The position numbers and the translations under genes are program-made. Source: Leptospira stimsonii (GTDB lineage: Bacteria; Spirochaetota; Leptospiria; Leptospirales; Leptospiraceae). Taken from it: a DNA stretch of 64,000 bases. The stretch is from the NCBI RefSeq assembly GCF_003545885.1, contig NZ_QHCT01000003.1:310001-374000 (forward strand), written 5' to 3'. Shown here in pieces: positions 36,237-44,111 of this stretch (the first letter of the stretch is position 1; each line of letters opens with the position of its first letter). The notes under the pieces were generated by a model that worked only from the letters and a program-made list of their open reading frames with translations, was not told where the DNA came from and searched no databases.

Positions 36237-36566
36237 TTAAAAACCGGTTCCTCGTATCAATTTTGCGAGAAACTTCAACTCCTCTACCTTCTCTTCCGCT
36301 TCTCTCTTCTTTCTTCGATCCACAACTTCCATAATCTTAGCGTAAAGAATCGTAGGTGCATCTTCAATTTCACTTTGGCTGAACTGAGCCGCTCCGAGAA
36401 TGAACGGCTTCCAGATTTGGATTTCGCGATCGACTTCTTCGTCTATCCATTTGAGAAATTCTTCAACTGAAGGAACTTCGTCAAAATTTGGGAACCGGTT
36501 ATTCCAACTCCCACTTAAGAAATCGATTTGCGATATGCAACCACACCTCCACATGGTTAGGTTCAA
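36237..36566 (-). CDS. Tail assembly chaperone, second frame (possible frameshift product)
   Basis: The frame is open only from about 36572 and overlaps the first chaperone gene by about 70 bp. It offers TTG at 36566 and an ATG nine bases inside the frame, neither with a ribosome site. The relation to the upstream frame is +1 (equal to -2), the type reported for phage Mu tail chaperones. Coding sequence from FPNFDEVPSVEEFLKWIDEE on is convincing: acidic and helical, ending EELKFLAKLIRGTGF. It probably forms the C-terminal part of a fused chaperone that helps the tape measure. Confidence 0.7.
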   Translation of the reverse strand: MNLTMWRCGCISQIDFLSGSWNNRFPNFDEVPSVEEFLKWIDEEVDREIQIWKPFILGAAQFSQSEIEDAPTILYAKIMEVVDRRKKREAEEKVEELKFLAKLIRGTGF

Positions 36567-36876
36567 TGTTGTCTAAAGTAGGTTCGAAGGAATGATCAAC
36601 CGGTTTTACACTAAACTTAAAGAACTTGTCCAAAAGTTTATCTTGATTTAATCCTTCTGTTAAAGAAATCGATTCCTGTCTCCAACGCAATGCCTTACGG
36701 TTCCCTGGATGCTGTAGTTTATAACTTCTTCCATCCACAAATTGAATCGTTGCCACTCTTGCGTCGTCATCGATTTCCACGAGGATCGGTTCCGAAGGGA
36801 TCACTTCTAATTTAGGATTCGCTTTTTCGGAACCTTGGTCTCGGTTGCTTCTTACTATGATATTTTCTGTTGTCAT
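36499..36876 (-). CDS. Tail assembly chaperone, first frame
   Basis: A 125-residue protein between the tube gene and the tape measure, the standard place for the gpG-type chaperone. The segment IEDDARVATIQF-like (DDDARVATIQFVDGRSYKL) and a helical end EVWLHIANRFLKWELE are present. The last 25 codons overlap the second frame. It overlaps the tail tube gene by 4 bp. Confidence 0.75.
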   Translation of the reverse strand: MTTENIIVRSNRDQGSEKANPKLEVIPSEPILVEIDDDARVATIQFVDGRSYKLQHPGNRKALRWRQESISLTEGLNQDKLLDKFFKFSVKPVDHSFEPTLDNIEPNHVEVWLHIANRFLKWELE

Positions 36877-37283
36877 GTTGTTAAAACTCCTTTATAGTCT
36901 GGAAGGAGGAATACCCAAGTTCTGTCCTTGTATTCCTTCCCTCGTTCGATTGTTGGTCTTTCCCAAACTCTCCCTTGTGCAGAGAATCCGAGCATTCCTC
37001 CGTCACTCTTATCCTTTACGGTGAACACACATGGAAGACGTCCTTCTCCCATCGCGAAAAAGAATTCATTCTCGGGCGAGTCTCCCATAAGAACGATTGA
37101 GAGTTTTACTCTTCCATCATACACCTCAGAGATATTCCAATCCCCTTTGATTCCGACTTGAGACATGATGTATTCTTTCGTAACGGGTTCGATTTTAAAG
37201 AAGCCGTCTGCTTGACTCATTCCGGAAACTTCACGTCCGTTACAGTTTACGTTTAGTTTCTTTGGGTCCCAAATTCCATTCAT
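36873..37283 (-). CDS. Tail tube protein
   Basis: A 136-residue, beta-rich protein directly after the sheath gene. The sequence ITKEYIMSQVGIKGDW-like (VTKEYIMSQVGIKGDWNISE) and the ending WVFLLPDYKGVL fit the phage structural protein family DUF3277-type tail tubes. It would form the inner tube of the contractile tail. The start follows 13 bp after the sheath stop with AAGGAGTATTCGAA before the ATG. Confidence 0.78.
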   Translation of the reverse strand: MNGIWDPKKLNVNCNGREVSGMSQADGFFKIEPVTKEYIMSQVGIKGDWNISEVYDGRVKLSIVLMGDSPENEFFFAMGEGRLPCVFTVKDKSDGGMLGFSAQGRVWERPTIERGKEYKDRTWVFLLPDYKGVLTT

Positions 37284-37295
37284 TTCGAATACTCC

Positions 37296-38675
37296 TTAGG
37301 TTAGTTCACCGTCAATGTCGACTTCGTTAATCGCACCACGCAAACGACAGGAGAACGTGATGTTCGGAAGAACACGATTGTTCCTGTCGTTTGTAGGGAT
37401 CTCATCGATCGCTTCGGGTAAGTTGATTTTGTATTGATAGTCTCCAAGATCAGAGCGGGCTTTGTCCGCTTCCGTCTCAACCAGTGCAATGATTCCTTGA
37501 ACACCGGCTTGAACGAAAACTTCACGCATACGCGCTTCGATCATTTGGATTCCTTGGATCGTATATGGAACGACGTCTGAATTCAGAAATAGACTCGTGA
37601 TGTTCTCCCTCAATCTTGCTTTCAACCAAGCACGATTTTCTACGACGTCCGCGTAAACGTTTCCTGTAGAAATTCCAGGAAACGGAACTTGCGCTCCACC
37701 AAAATCGACGATCAAATTTCCATTGTCTGAAAATATCGAGGACGTTTGCGAGTTTGTGTATCCGGAATTTTCCACTCCATCCAATGGAAGGTAGGCATAG
37801 TTATACGATCCCACTCTACGAGGAGCTGTATTTCCGACCCACGCCGCTTCCGGAAACGAGTCTGGGTTCTTATGAAGCATGAAGTATTCCCAGATTGAGT
37901 TTCTTCCGACCAGAGCTGTGATGTCGTCTGTGCAGGCAAAATACATCTTCTCGATCGATGCGAGATAGTCGGCTAACGCCTGGATTTCACTTTTGGTGTG
38001 AACCGTAGCGACGGTCTTAAACCAGGAATCTTTCCCGGTGTTTCTCAGACTCGCAATTTCTTCGGGTGCAGTTGCCCATGCAGTTAAAAGAAAGACAGCC
38101 ACTGTCTTTGGTCTCGGAGTTTGTCTAAAAACTTTTGTCGCTTGGTTGTATTCTTTATCGGAAGACGAAAACCCAAGTTCAAGAAGATCATCCGCCGAGG
38201 TGATCTCCATGTATCGCTCATAGGTCAAAGCGGCTTGAGAAAATGCCGAAACAATTCCGCTTCCGGTATTGACGACTTCGCTAACGTCAACGATCTTGCT
38301 AGCACCGGCTACGTTGGAGACCGCTTCAGCCGCAAGTTTGATTTGATGAGCAGTAGAAGTCGGAAGACCGGTCAAGTCGGTTCCGACATTTACCGTAATC
38401 AAGTATGGATCGTTCGATGTGCCAGTTCCGGAACGGACAACCGAAAGGGACGTGCTGTTTCCAGATACGACGTATTTCACTTGAACGTTAACGACCCCGG
38501 AATTTGCAGATTTCCAGATGAGACCGGCGGAACCGTTCAAGACCTGTAAGAAATAGATCGGTGCTTTGATCCCTAAGATCATTGGCAACCCGAATCCCAT
38601 TTGAGATACAGGTGTGTTTCTTAGAAAAATATTAATCCTGATCGGATCGATTTTGGAAATAGTTTGTGCGCTCAT
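37296..38675 (-). CDS. Tail sheath protein (DUF3383-like)
   Basis: A 459-residue sheath. The N-terminal half carries an inserted beta domain (about 50-140; DPYLITVNVGTDLTGLPTST) that resembles a segment in the cement protein. The C-terminal half has the DUF3383 hallmarks: KTVAVFLLTAWATAPEE, EKMYFACTDDI, AAWVGNTAPRRVGSYNYAY and LPNITFSCRLRGAIN. A contractile sheath shows the phage is a myovirus type. AGGAGGAAGC precedes the start. Confidence 0.85.
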   Translation of the reverse strand: MSAQTISKIDPIRINIFLRNTPVSQMGFGLPMILGIKAPIYFLQVLNGSAGLIWKSANSGVVNVQVKYVVSGNSTSLSVVRSGTGTSNDPYLITVNVGTDLTGLPTSTAHQIKLAAEAVSNVAGASKIVDVSEVVNTGSGIVSAFSQAALTYERYMEITSADDLLELGFSSSDKEYNQATKVFRQTPRPKTVAVFLLTAWATAPEEIASLRNTGKDSWFKTVATVHTKSEIQALADYLASIEKMYFACTDDITALVGRNSIWEYFMLHKNPDSFPEAAWVGNTAPRRVGSYNYAYLPLDGVENSGYTNSQTSSIFSDNGNLIVDFGGAQVPFPGISTGNVYADVVENRAWLKARLRENITSLFLNSDVVPYTIQGIQMIEARMREVFVQAGVQGIIALVETEADKARSDLGDYQYKINLPEAIDEIPTNDRNNRVLPNITFSCRLRGAINEVDIDGELT

Positions 38676-39196
38676 GCTTCCTCCTGAAATTCAACCGAAG
38701 GCGCGCTTGCGGTTGCTTGAACTTGTGTTTCGCTTAACTTTCTGGATTTGAACATCACATCAAATCCGGTCTTGTATTCATACTGCACTGATTCCAAAAC
38801 TGTAGTTCGATCTTGCACGTCGCCTGTGATCAGTTGCGGAGTGATTCCTAATTTTTCGCATTCTGTAAGTCCTTCGATTGAATCAAACCAATCCATTGCT
38901 TTTTCGGAAAGATCCCAACAGGTTGCGATGGACTTATCGTGTAAGAAGGCCATGCTGATTGATGCGTGTTGATTTTTCCGAGAGACTTGTTTAAACTGAT
39001 CGGTATCGACTGCTTCAATCCAAGAAGACGAACTTTTCGTTCCGTCTTGATTTAAAACGAGAACCTTATACGAGCCAAATGGGTAAGAAGGTGTTTCTGC
39101 ATCTTGATCTCCCAGTTCAACTTTGATTCCGGGATAATATACTTCTAAGACTGCTTGAAGTTTATCCATCACGGATCTTATATCTTCGAATTTCAT
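38672..39196 (-). CDS. Tail terminator-like neck protein
   Basis: A 174-residue protein before the sheath, where the tail terminator lies in contractile phages. The core GSYKVLVLNQDG, KNQHASISMAFLHDKSIATC and VQYEYKTGFDVMF shows the alternating beta pattern of gpU-like terminators, and it resembles the Leptospira-named LIC12616 neck family. Overlaps the sheath start by 4 bp. Confidence 0.75.
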   Translation of the reverse strand: MKFEDIRSVMDKLQAVLEVYYPGIKVELGDQDAETPSYPFGSYKVLVLNQDGTKSSSSWIEAVDTDQFKQVSRKNQHASISMAFLHDKSIATCWDLSEKAMDWFDSIEGLTECEKLGITPQLITGDVQDRTTVLESVQYEYKTGFDVMFKSRKLSETQVQATASAPSVEFQEEA

Positions 39197-39549
39197 ATTT
39201 TGCGAATCTCCTTTTTGCAGACATAGCGAATGAATCCAGCTTCAAAGGTCATATCTTTAATCATCGAAACGATGTATTTCACGCCGTTGAATTCGAACTT
39301 GTCTTCATAATCAATTGGAAGTGCGTTTCCGAGCTGATAGAAATTTCTATCTTCCGAGGTATACATTCCTTCCGTCATCGCGATCAATTGTCTCGTGCTA
39401 ACAGTCGTTACAGGAAGATCTAAAGTAATTCCGTCAGCGTATGTCGTAACGGTTTCACCCTTTAAGTTTTTCGTCTTAGGTAGTTTCTTGTAATACACAA
39501 CCGGGCGAATAAACGGTTTCAGAGAATCGGCAACGCCTGTCAAACTCAT
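39193..39549 (-). CDS. Head closure / tail completion protein
   Basis: A 118-residue beta-rich protein between the gp10-like protein and the terminator, matching the head-closure slot. The pattern KYIVSMIKDMTFEAGFIRYVC resembles the C-terminal strand region of such proteins. Overlaps neighbours by 4 bp on both sides. Confidence 0.65.
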   Translation of the reverse strand: MSLTGVADSLKPFIRPVVYYKKLPKTKNLKGETVTTYADGITLDLPVTTVSTRQLIAMTEGMYTSEDRNFYQLGNALPIDYEDKFEFNGVKYIVSMIKDMTFEAGFIRYVCKKEIRKI

Positions 39550-40184
39550 GCGGCTACCTTCCCATCAATCGCATAATTGATCGCATTAAATAATCTTAAT
39601 TTATCTCGTAACGGTTTTGTATTTCCTTTCAAACTGGAAGTCAGTCCAGAAAGATCTTTAAACGGAGGATCGTTATTTGCGATTCGATTTTTGATCTCTG
39701 AAACCGCTCTAAGACCTATGCGATGTAAAACTTGTATAGCCTCTATTTCACCGTTGAAGAAATCTTGAATTCCTTTTTCGTATTCCTCAAACACTGCCTC
39801 TTGGAAGGATTGCAAATCAAACGTTCCACGTAGCCAAGATCTCTCTGAGATGATAACCTTCTTTGTAAGAATGAAGAGCGGAGTCAAATGACCTCCTTCC
39901 AACTTTGCAAGCATCGCAGACGATTTCCCTTTTTTCGGAGGGATGAACTTAAGACCGGAGATACTCCGAGGACTCTTTCCGCGAAGTTCCGGAAGCAATG
40001 GAATCGTAAGCCATTTTGAATTTTTAGGTTTGATCACTGCGCCAAACTCATTGGCTCCTGCACTGATCAAAAGATCGCTATCTATGGAACCGACAAGTCC
40101 GACTGTAATCGTTGCCGTTTCGATGTATTCCAGATCCTTTATGAGTTCATCAAGGTTTGTGTTGTCTTCAATGATCGCAGACAT
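39546..40184 (-). CDS. HK97 gp10-like / tail completion protein
   Basis: A 212-residue protein. Central features: ISAGANEFGAVIKPKNSKWL, a segment shared by phage neck proteins of the gpG/gp10 class, and a C-terminal RIGLRAVSEIKNRIANNDPP typical of the end helix. It probably joins head and tail. It starts where the connector gene stops (overlap of 1 bp). Confidence 0.7.
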   Translation of the reverse strand: MSAIIEDNTNLDELIKDLEYIETATITVGLVGSIDSDLLISAGANEFGAVIKPKNSKWLTIPLLPELRGKSPRSISGLKFIPPKKGKSSAMLAKLEGGHLTPLFILTKKVIISERSWLRGTFDLQSFQEAVFEEYEKGIQDFFNGEIEAIQVLHRIGLRAVSEIKNRIANNDPPFKDLSGLTSSLKGNTKPLRDKLRLFNAINYAIDGKVAA

Positions 40185-40528
40185 TATCCAACTCGCCCCT
40201 TGAATCCAAGAATCTCAGTTCGTTTTTGATTATATAAATCAAGCCAAGATACTTGCATACCCGGTGAAATATTCGTATCGTAGTTACGAGAAATTCCATC
40301 CGCCGATTCCGCCATAACTTCGTTTTTCATTCGATTTGCGTTGAAGAGCAAGTAAGCCGCTCGGGCACGTTGAAGTTCATTGAATCGCGGGTGAGATTCA
40401 GAAAGCGCAGTGTTATCGATGACGCTTGCGACAGCATCATCAAGAAACAACTGCAGTTCTGGATCTGTTAAGTCCGCGACAGGATCTCCAACATACGCTC
40501 TAAGCTGTGCTATACTTGCTCTTGCCAC
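40184..40528 (-). CDS. Head-tail connector protein
   Basis: A 114-residue all-helical protein after the capsid gene: LRAYVGDPVADLTDPELQLF and RFNELQRARAAYLLFNAN, the layout of gp6-like/DUF4054 connectors that form a ring below the portal. Start 11 bp after the capsid stop. Confidence 0.72.
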   Translation of the reverse strand: MARASIAQLRAYVGDPVADLTDPELQLFLDDAVASVIDNTALSESHPRFNELQRARAAYLLFNANRMKNEVMAESADGISRNYDTNISPGMQVSWLDLYNQKRTEILGFKGRVG

Positions 40529-40539
40529 GTTAGTCTACC

Positions 40540-41526
40540 TTAAGCCGCAGGAGCCTTGTGAGTTCCGTATCTCATCACGATCCCTTTCGGTTTATACACA
40601 TGAATTCCTCCGGTTTTCTCTTCGCCCTTGACCTTCATGTAACCTTCATAATCGTCCCAAACCGATTCCTTCACATCAAGTTCGGAAGCCATAATGATTT
40701 CCGCTACGTCAGAAGAATCGTCAAACAGACAGAATCCTCCTATCAAATCGGAGCCGATTTTCTTATTCAGGAATTTGTAAGAAAGATCTTTGGTCCGGAT
40801 AAATCCACGTCGAAAGATCAAGTCTTGGTTACTCAACAACCATTGAAGAGTTGTCATGCTGTTCTGATTCGACATTGGTTTAAGAAGCCACATGTAATCT
40901 TCATCGTCGATCAGACAACCGGCGGCTTTATACAAACCGGAACCTTCCAACTGTGCCTTTGCATCGATGAAATCGTTTAGGATCTGATCGGGAGTTTTGT
41001 TCTTGAACAGATATTTTTCGATACCAGCTCCGCTTCCAGTTGCGGCTACGTTGTCTTCATGGATTCCATTCCAGTTGAAAAGACCTTGTTTGATTGTTTT
41101 CCCAGCCAACTTTAAACCGTGAAAAATAATCCTGTTCTCTTGCTCTGCGATAAACCTTCTGGTTCCATTAAGACGTCTGTCACGAACCGGATACTCACTT
41201 CCTTTGCCAGACTGTCTTCTCGCTTCTGCCTGATCCAAATCTTCTTGAGTAATCGTAAATCCGGCTCTAATGACAAAGAGCTTATCACCTTGACTTCCGG
41301 CTTTTTCTCCGACCATGGGCATATCGTTTGAACGAACACCCGATTCGATGACTTGAGCCGAACCCGTATCTTCTACATGTTCAACCGTGTAGCTGTGAGA
41401 GTAGGAAGGAGTATCTTCGTCTATGTTAAAAATCGTCCTTGCTACAAGTTCGTTCTTTCGTGGAGTAAGAATCGTTTTCTTGATGTATTCGGAATCTGCT
41501 TTTCTATATACTGCTTTATCTGCCAT
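40540..41526 (-). CDS. Major capsid protein
   Basis: A 328-residue protein in the position of the major head protein. It belongs to the HK97-fold group near encapsulins/DUF2184: RAGFTITQEDLDQAEARRQS, RRFIAEQENRIIFHG, then an LEGSGLYKAAGCLIDDEDY helix region and ITGGIHVYKPKGIVMRYG-like end (KTGGIHVYKPKGIVMRYGTH). No N-terminal delta domain is seen, consistent with a separate scaffold. AAGGAGGTTATTAAT is its ribosome site, one of the best in the operon, fitting high expression. Confidence 0.85.
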   Translation of the reverse strand: MADKAVYRKADSEYIKKTILTPRKNELVARTIFNIDEDTPSYSHSYTVEHVEDTGSAQVIESGVRSNDMPMVGEKAGSQGDKLFVIRAGFTITQEDLDQAEARRQSGKGSEYPVRDRRLNGTRRFIAEQENRIIFHGLKLAGKTIKQGLFNWNGIHEDNVAATGSGAGIEKYLFKNKTPDQILNDFIDAKAQLEGSGLYKAAGCLIDDEDYMWLLKPMSNQNSMTTLQWLLSNQDLIFRRGFIRTKDLSYKFLNKKIGSDLIGGFCLFDDSSDVAEIIMASELDVKESVWDDYEGYMKVKGEEKTGGIHVYKPKGIVMRYGTHKAPAA

Positions 41527-41539
41527 ATTAATAACCTCC

Positions 41540-42544
41540 TTAGTTATCCAACGTTAGGGAATAGACACCGGATGCAAGATCCAGCTCGGCGGCTCCCATG
41601 TCTGAATTTCTCGCAAACTTGACGCCGTTCACGATTGCGGTCTTACCTGGGATTGCAGTTTTCCTAAAACCTCCAGCTAAGTTACCACTTTCCGCAACGA
41701 TTCGAATTCGAACTGGATCGATCTCGCTCACTGCTTCTTCACAAGGTATCCAAACAGTTCCTTTCGTTATAAATGAACAAAGCTCTCCATCGTTATACGC
41801 AAGGTTATCGAGATCTCCTGCGGCTGTTGAAAAAGAACCCACTCCATCAAAACGAAGGGCAGTTGCAATTTTGCTTAACGCAGTTAAAGGAGCCGCTACA
41901 ACAACACCGGAGCCGTCTCCAAGAAATTCGACACTGATTGCAGGATTGATATTTGTGTTCGCTTCAAGCGCATCTTTGATTAGAGTAGCCGTTGATGTGA
42001 TTACAGCCGATCCGTTGGTTGCACAGTTGACGGTGATCACAAACGGAACGGCCTGCGTTCCTTCTCCGGTTATCGATACTCCGAGCGTTGCGTTATTTGT
42101 TCCGGGATTCAAAATGGCGATCATCGCCCAAATATCAGGAGACTTCGTTGTGATTCTGAGTCCTGAGTTTCCAGATCCAAAATCTTTCGTATCTTGAACA
42201 GCATCGGCTCCAACAACGGAAATTCCTTCTCCATTTGCCACGAGCATCACTCCAAAGCCGAATGGAATTCGCCCGACTGACGCAACACCACCACGTCTTT
42301 TGAAAGAGTCTGAATCTCTGGATTGAGTTCCGAATAATCCGGGGGCTTCATTATACAAACCACCTTCGGGAACTGACGCTCCAATCATCGCCAATGAAGT
42401 TGATCCGAATAAAGAAAGTAAATCGAATCCTCCGAACGGAAAAAACACTTTAACAAACTCTAATGGTTCTACATTTGCCAACGCCAGGCCAAATGCCGAG
42501 ACGAACAGAATGCTTAGAAATCTTAAAAAGTTTTTGCTCTTCAT
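41540..42544 (-). CDS. Capsid cement-like protein with signal-peptide-like N-terminus
   Basis: A 334-residue protein between scaffold and capsid genes. The C-terminal half (GTVWIPCEEAVSEIDPVRIRI, then GGFRKTAIPGKTAIVNG) and residues 85-110 match the structural cement/decoration class (Gp24-like). Residues about 135-235 are an inserted beta domain, VITVNCATNGSAVITSTATL, similar to that in the sheath. Residues 1-24 look like a signal peptide or membrane anchor (NFLRFLSILFVSAFGLALA), odd for a head protein. The start is supported by GAGGAGAAGAAGTA. A later ATG (MIGASVPEGG) lacks a ribosome site. Confidence 0.75.
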   Translation of the reverse strand: MKSKNFLRFLSILFVSAFGLALANVEPLEFVKVFFPFGGFDLLSLFGSTSLAMIGASVPEGGLYNEAPGLFGTQSRDSDSFKRRGGVASVGRIPFGFGVMLVANGEGISVVGADAVQDTKDFGSGNSGLRITTKSPDIWAMIAILNPGTNNATLGVSITGEGTQAVPFVITVNCATNGSAVITSTATLIKDALEANTNINPAISVEFLGDGSGVVVAAPLTALSKIATALRFDGVGSFSTAAGDLDNLAYNDGELCSFITKGTVWIPCEEAVSEIDPVRIRIVAESGNLAGGFRKTAIPGKTAIVNGVKFARNSDMGAAELDLASGVYSLTLDN

Positions 42545-43167
42545 TACTTCTTCTCCTCGATTGCGTTCATATTGCGTCGACTCTCTTTGATTTTTTTGAG
42601 ATCATCGCCGTCTTGACGAGCTTCACCACTTCCATCAGGTTTCTGGGTTCCCCCTCCGCGAATCGCGGCTTTTTCTCTGGCAAGTTCAACGGCGGACTCA
42701 AAACGAATATTCAAGGTTGCGTCATCTAATGAATCCAATCGAACTCCCTGTTGAGGAGGAAAGGCTTCGTTGATAACAAGAATCTTGAGTTCCTTTTCGG
42801 AAATTCCATCCGTCTTTGCTTCTGGTTTCAGTGATTTCACAGTCTCGATAATATTGAGTCGTCTCTGTGCAATCGCGTCCTGTGTAGCGGGCATCAAGGC
42901 TTGTTGAAGGAGTTTTTGAGCTTCTTCAAACTGACCTTGGATAAGTTTAACCTTATCTTGAAGGGCCTTGATTAACTCGTCTTTGGTTTTGATTTGATCT
43001 TGGACTGTTGCGGTGTTCTTATCCGCTTCGGTTGTAACTTGCGGAGTTGGTTGCGTTGCGTTTGGATCTTCTGCCGCGTCTTTACGTGGTTTCAATCCGA
43101 GACTTAAAAAGAAATCTTTGATCTCTTTGACTACACCGGATGATTCGGTTTCGGTTGGGTCTGCCAT
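42544..43167 (-). CDS. Nested scaffold protein from an internal start
   Basis: In the same frame as the protease, CAAGGAGAGAAT precedes ATG at 43167 (MADPTETESS). This would yield a 207-residue scaffold: coiled coil about 105-150 within KNTATVQDQIKTKDELI and a helical, charged C-terminus. Nested scaffolds of this sort are known from lambda (Nu3) and Mu (Z). The internal ribosome site is stronger than that of the full-length frame. Confidence 0.65.
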   Translation of the reverse strand: MADPTETESSGVVKEIKDFFLSLGLKPRKDAAEDPNATQPTPQVTTEADKNTATVQDQIKTKDELIKALQDKVKLIQGQFEEAQKLLQQALMPATQDAIAQRRLNIIETVKSLKPEAKTDGISEKELKILVINEAFPPQQGVRLDSLDDATLNIRFESAVELAREKAAIRGGGTQKPDGSGEARQDGDDLKKIKESRRNMNAIEEKK

Positions 43168-43776
43168 ATTCTCTCCTTGAGAAGAATCCGTTTTGATAAC
43201 GGCAATATTCACGTTATCCGGAATATCAGCGTGATCCAGGTAAGCGCGAACGGAGTCGCCAGCTCTGCCTTTTTCTAATTGTGCCGAGTGATTAAAACGG
43301 ATATTCCGTTGTCTCACATCGTATCGTTGTCCCTTATAAACTCCCGGTGTTGGGTCTAACACCGCGCGGAATCCAGGGGAAATCTGTAATTTCTCACCGC
43401 GCCTCATGGAGTTCTTCAATTCTGCGTCCCAAATTGTTTGTGTGGTGTGAATTTCATCGTCCTTCACCTGAACCGAATCACCGAGCGCACCTTTTGCATA
43501 CAGTTTATAGTTCTTGTCTGTAATCAGTCCGTCGTTGTCCGAAACAGGAGGATGGTTATCACACACCGGTCTCCCCGGTATAGATGCGAGAGTTTCCGCA
43601 GAGAATAAATCCTCTGGGAGCTTTGCCTCTCTAACAATTCTTCCGTCAGGGTAAACATAGGGGAATACACCGGCACGAGCGAGGACGAGAGGACACCTTA
43701 AGAAAGTTTCATCCTCTGTCAGTCCTCCAAGCTCGATGGTTGCAGAATCGTAACGAATCGCTATTTCCGGTTTCAC
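42544..43776 (-). CDS. Phage prohead protease-scaffold protein (DUF2213-like)
   Basis: GTG start at 43776. Residues 1-185 resemble the DUF2213 protease group: IPGRPVCDNHPPVSDN, KLQISPGFRAVLD and RFNHSAQLEKGRAG, with candidate catalytic His and Ser (DNHPP, HSAQ). Residues 204-410 form a separate acidic, coiled-coil scaffold. The two are linked as Mu I and Z or lambda C and Nu3. Upstream is the 36-bp element at 43814-43849. In-frame ATGs upstream are absent; the GTG is not certain. Confidence 0.78.
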   Translation of the reverse strand: MKPEIAIRYDSATIELGGLTEDETFLRCPLVLARAGVFPYVYPDGRIVREAKLPEDLFSAETLASIPGRPVCDNHPPVSDNDGLITDKNYKLYAKGALGDSVQVKDDEIHTTQTIWDAELKNSMRRGEKLQISPGFRAVLDPTPGVYKGQRYDVRQRNIRFNHSAQLEKGRAGDSVRAYLDHADIPDNVNIAVIKTDSSQGENMADPTETESSGVVKEIKDFFLSLGLKPRKDAAEDPNATQPTPQVTTEADKNTATVQDQIKTKDELIKALQDKVKLIQGQFEEAQKLLQQALMPATQDAIAQRRLNIIETVKSLKPEAKTDGISEKELKILVINEAFPPQQGVRLDSLDDATLNIRFESAVELAREKAAIRGGGTQKPDGSGEARQDGDDLKKIKESRRNMNAIEEKK

Positions 43777-43813
43777 GCATTGAATGATAACGTAAACCTA
43801 CTAGAGAAACAAG

Positions 43814-43849
43814 GTCGCAAGGTCACACAAGAGGCCGCAATTTCCGGCG
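43814..43849 (-). promoter_or_regulatory. Late-gene upstream element, copy 1
   Basis: A 36-bp element, identical at 35 of 36 positions to 51441-51476. It lies 38 bases before the GTG of the protease-scaffold gene. It contains GCCG-CAATTTC-CGGC dyad symmetry. Likely a phage activator site or late promoter; this is inference. Confidence 0.55.
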
Positions 43850-43898
43850 TTTTTGATTTGAAAATTTAGTTTAAGTAAGAAGTTTGAAAAAGAAGATT

Positions 43899-44111
43899 TT
43901 ATTCTCGGGATTTTATATCCGATTCCATTTGTGCGGACATCGAAAGATTAAATTCGAAGATGTTTTGCGCTTCATCTTCAGAAACGTTTTTAAATTTCAT
44001 AATTGCGGCGACAACTTCATTTCTTGGAGCGGATGGATCTCCGAGTCTTCCGTAAAGTTCTGCAATCTGATCTTGAGTCAAAGTTGATAGTATGTCAGAA
44101 ACCTTTTTCAC
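43899..44111 (-). CDS. Small protein after the MuF-like gene, function unknown
   Basis: A 70-residue acidic helical protein, overlapping the end of the MuF-like gene by 4 bp (ATGA). It contains LSTLTQDQIAELYGRLGD and SEDEAQNIFEFNLSMSAQ. A gene directly behind a toxin-like MuF protein could be an immunity protein or a head accessory; neither can be shown from sequence. Confidence 0.6.
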   Translation of the reverse strand: MKKVSDILSTLTQDQIAELYGRLGDPSAPRNEVVAAIMKFKNVSEDEAQNIFEFNLSMSAQMESDIKSRE

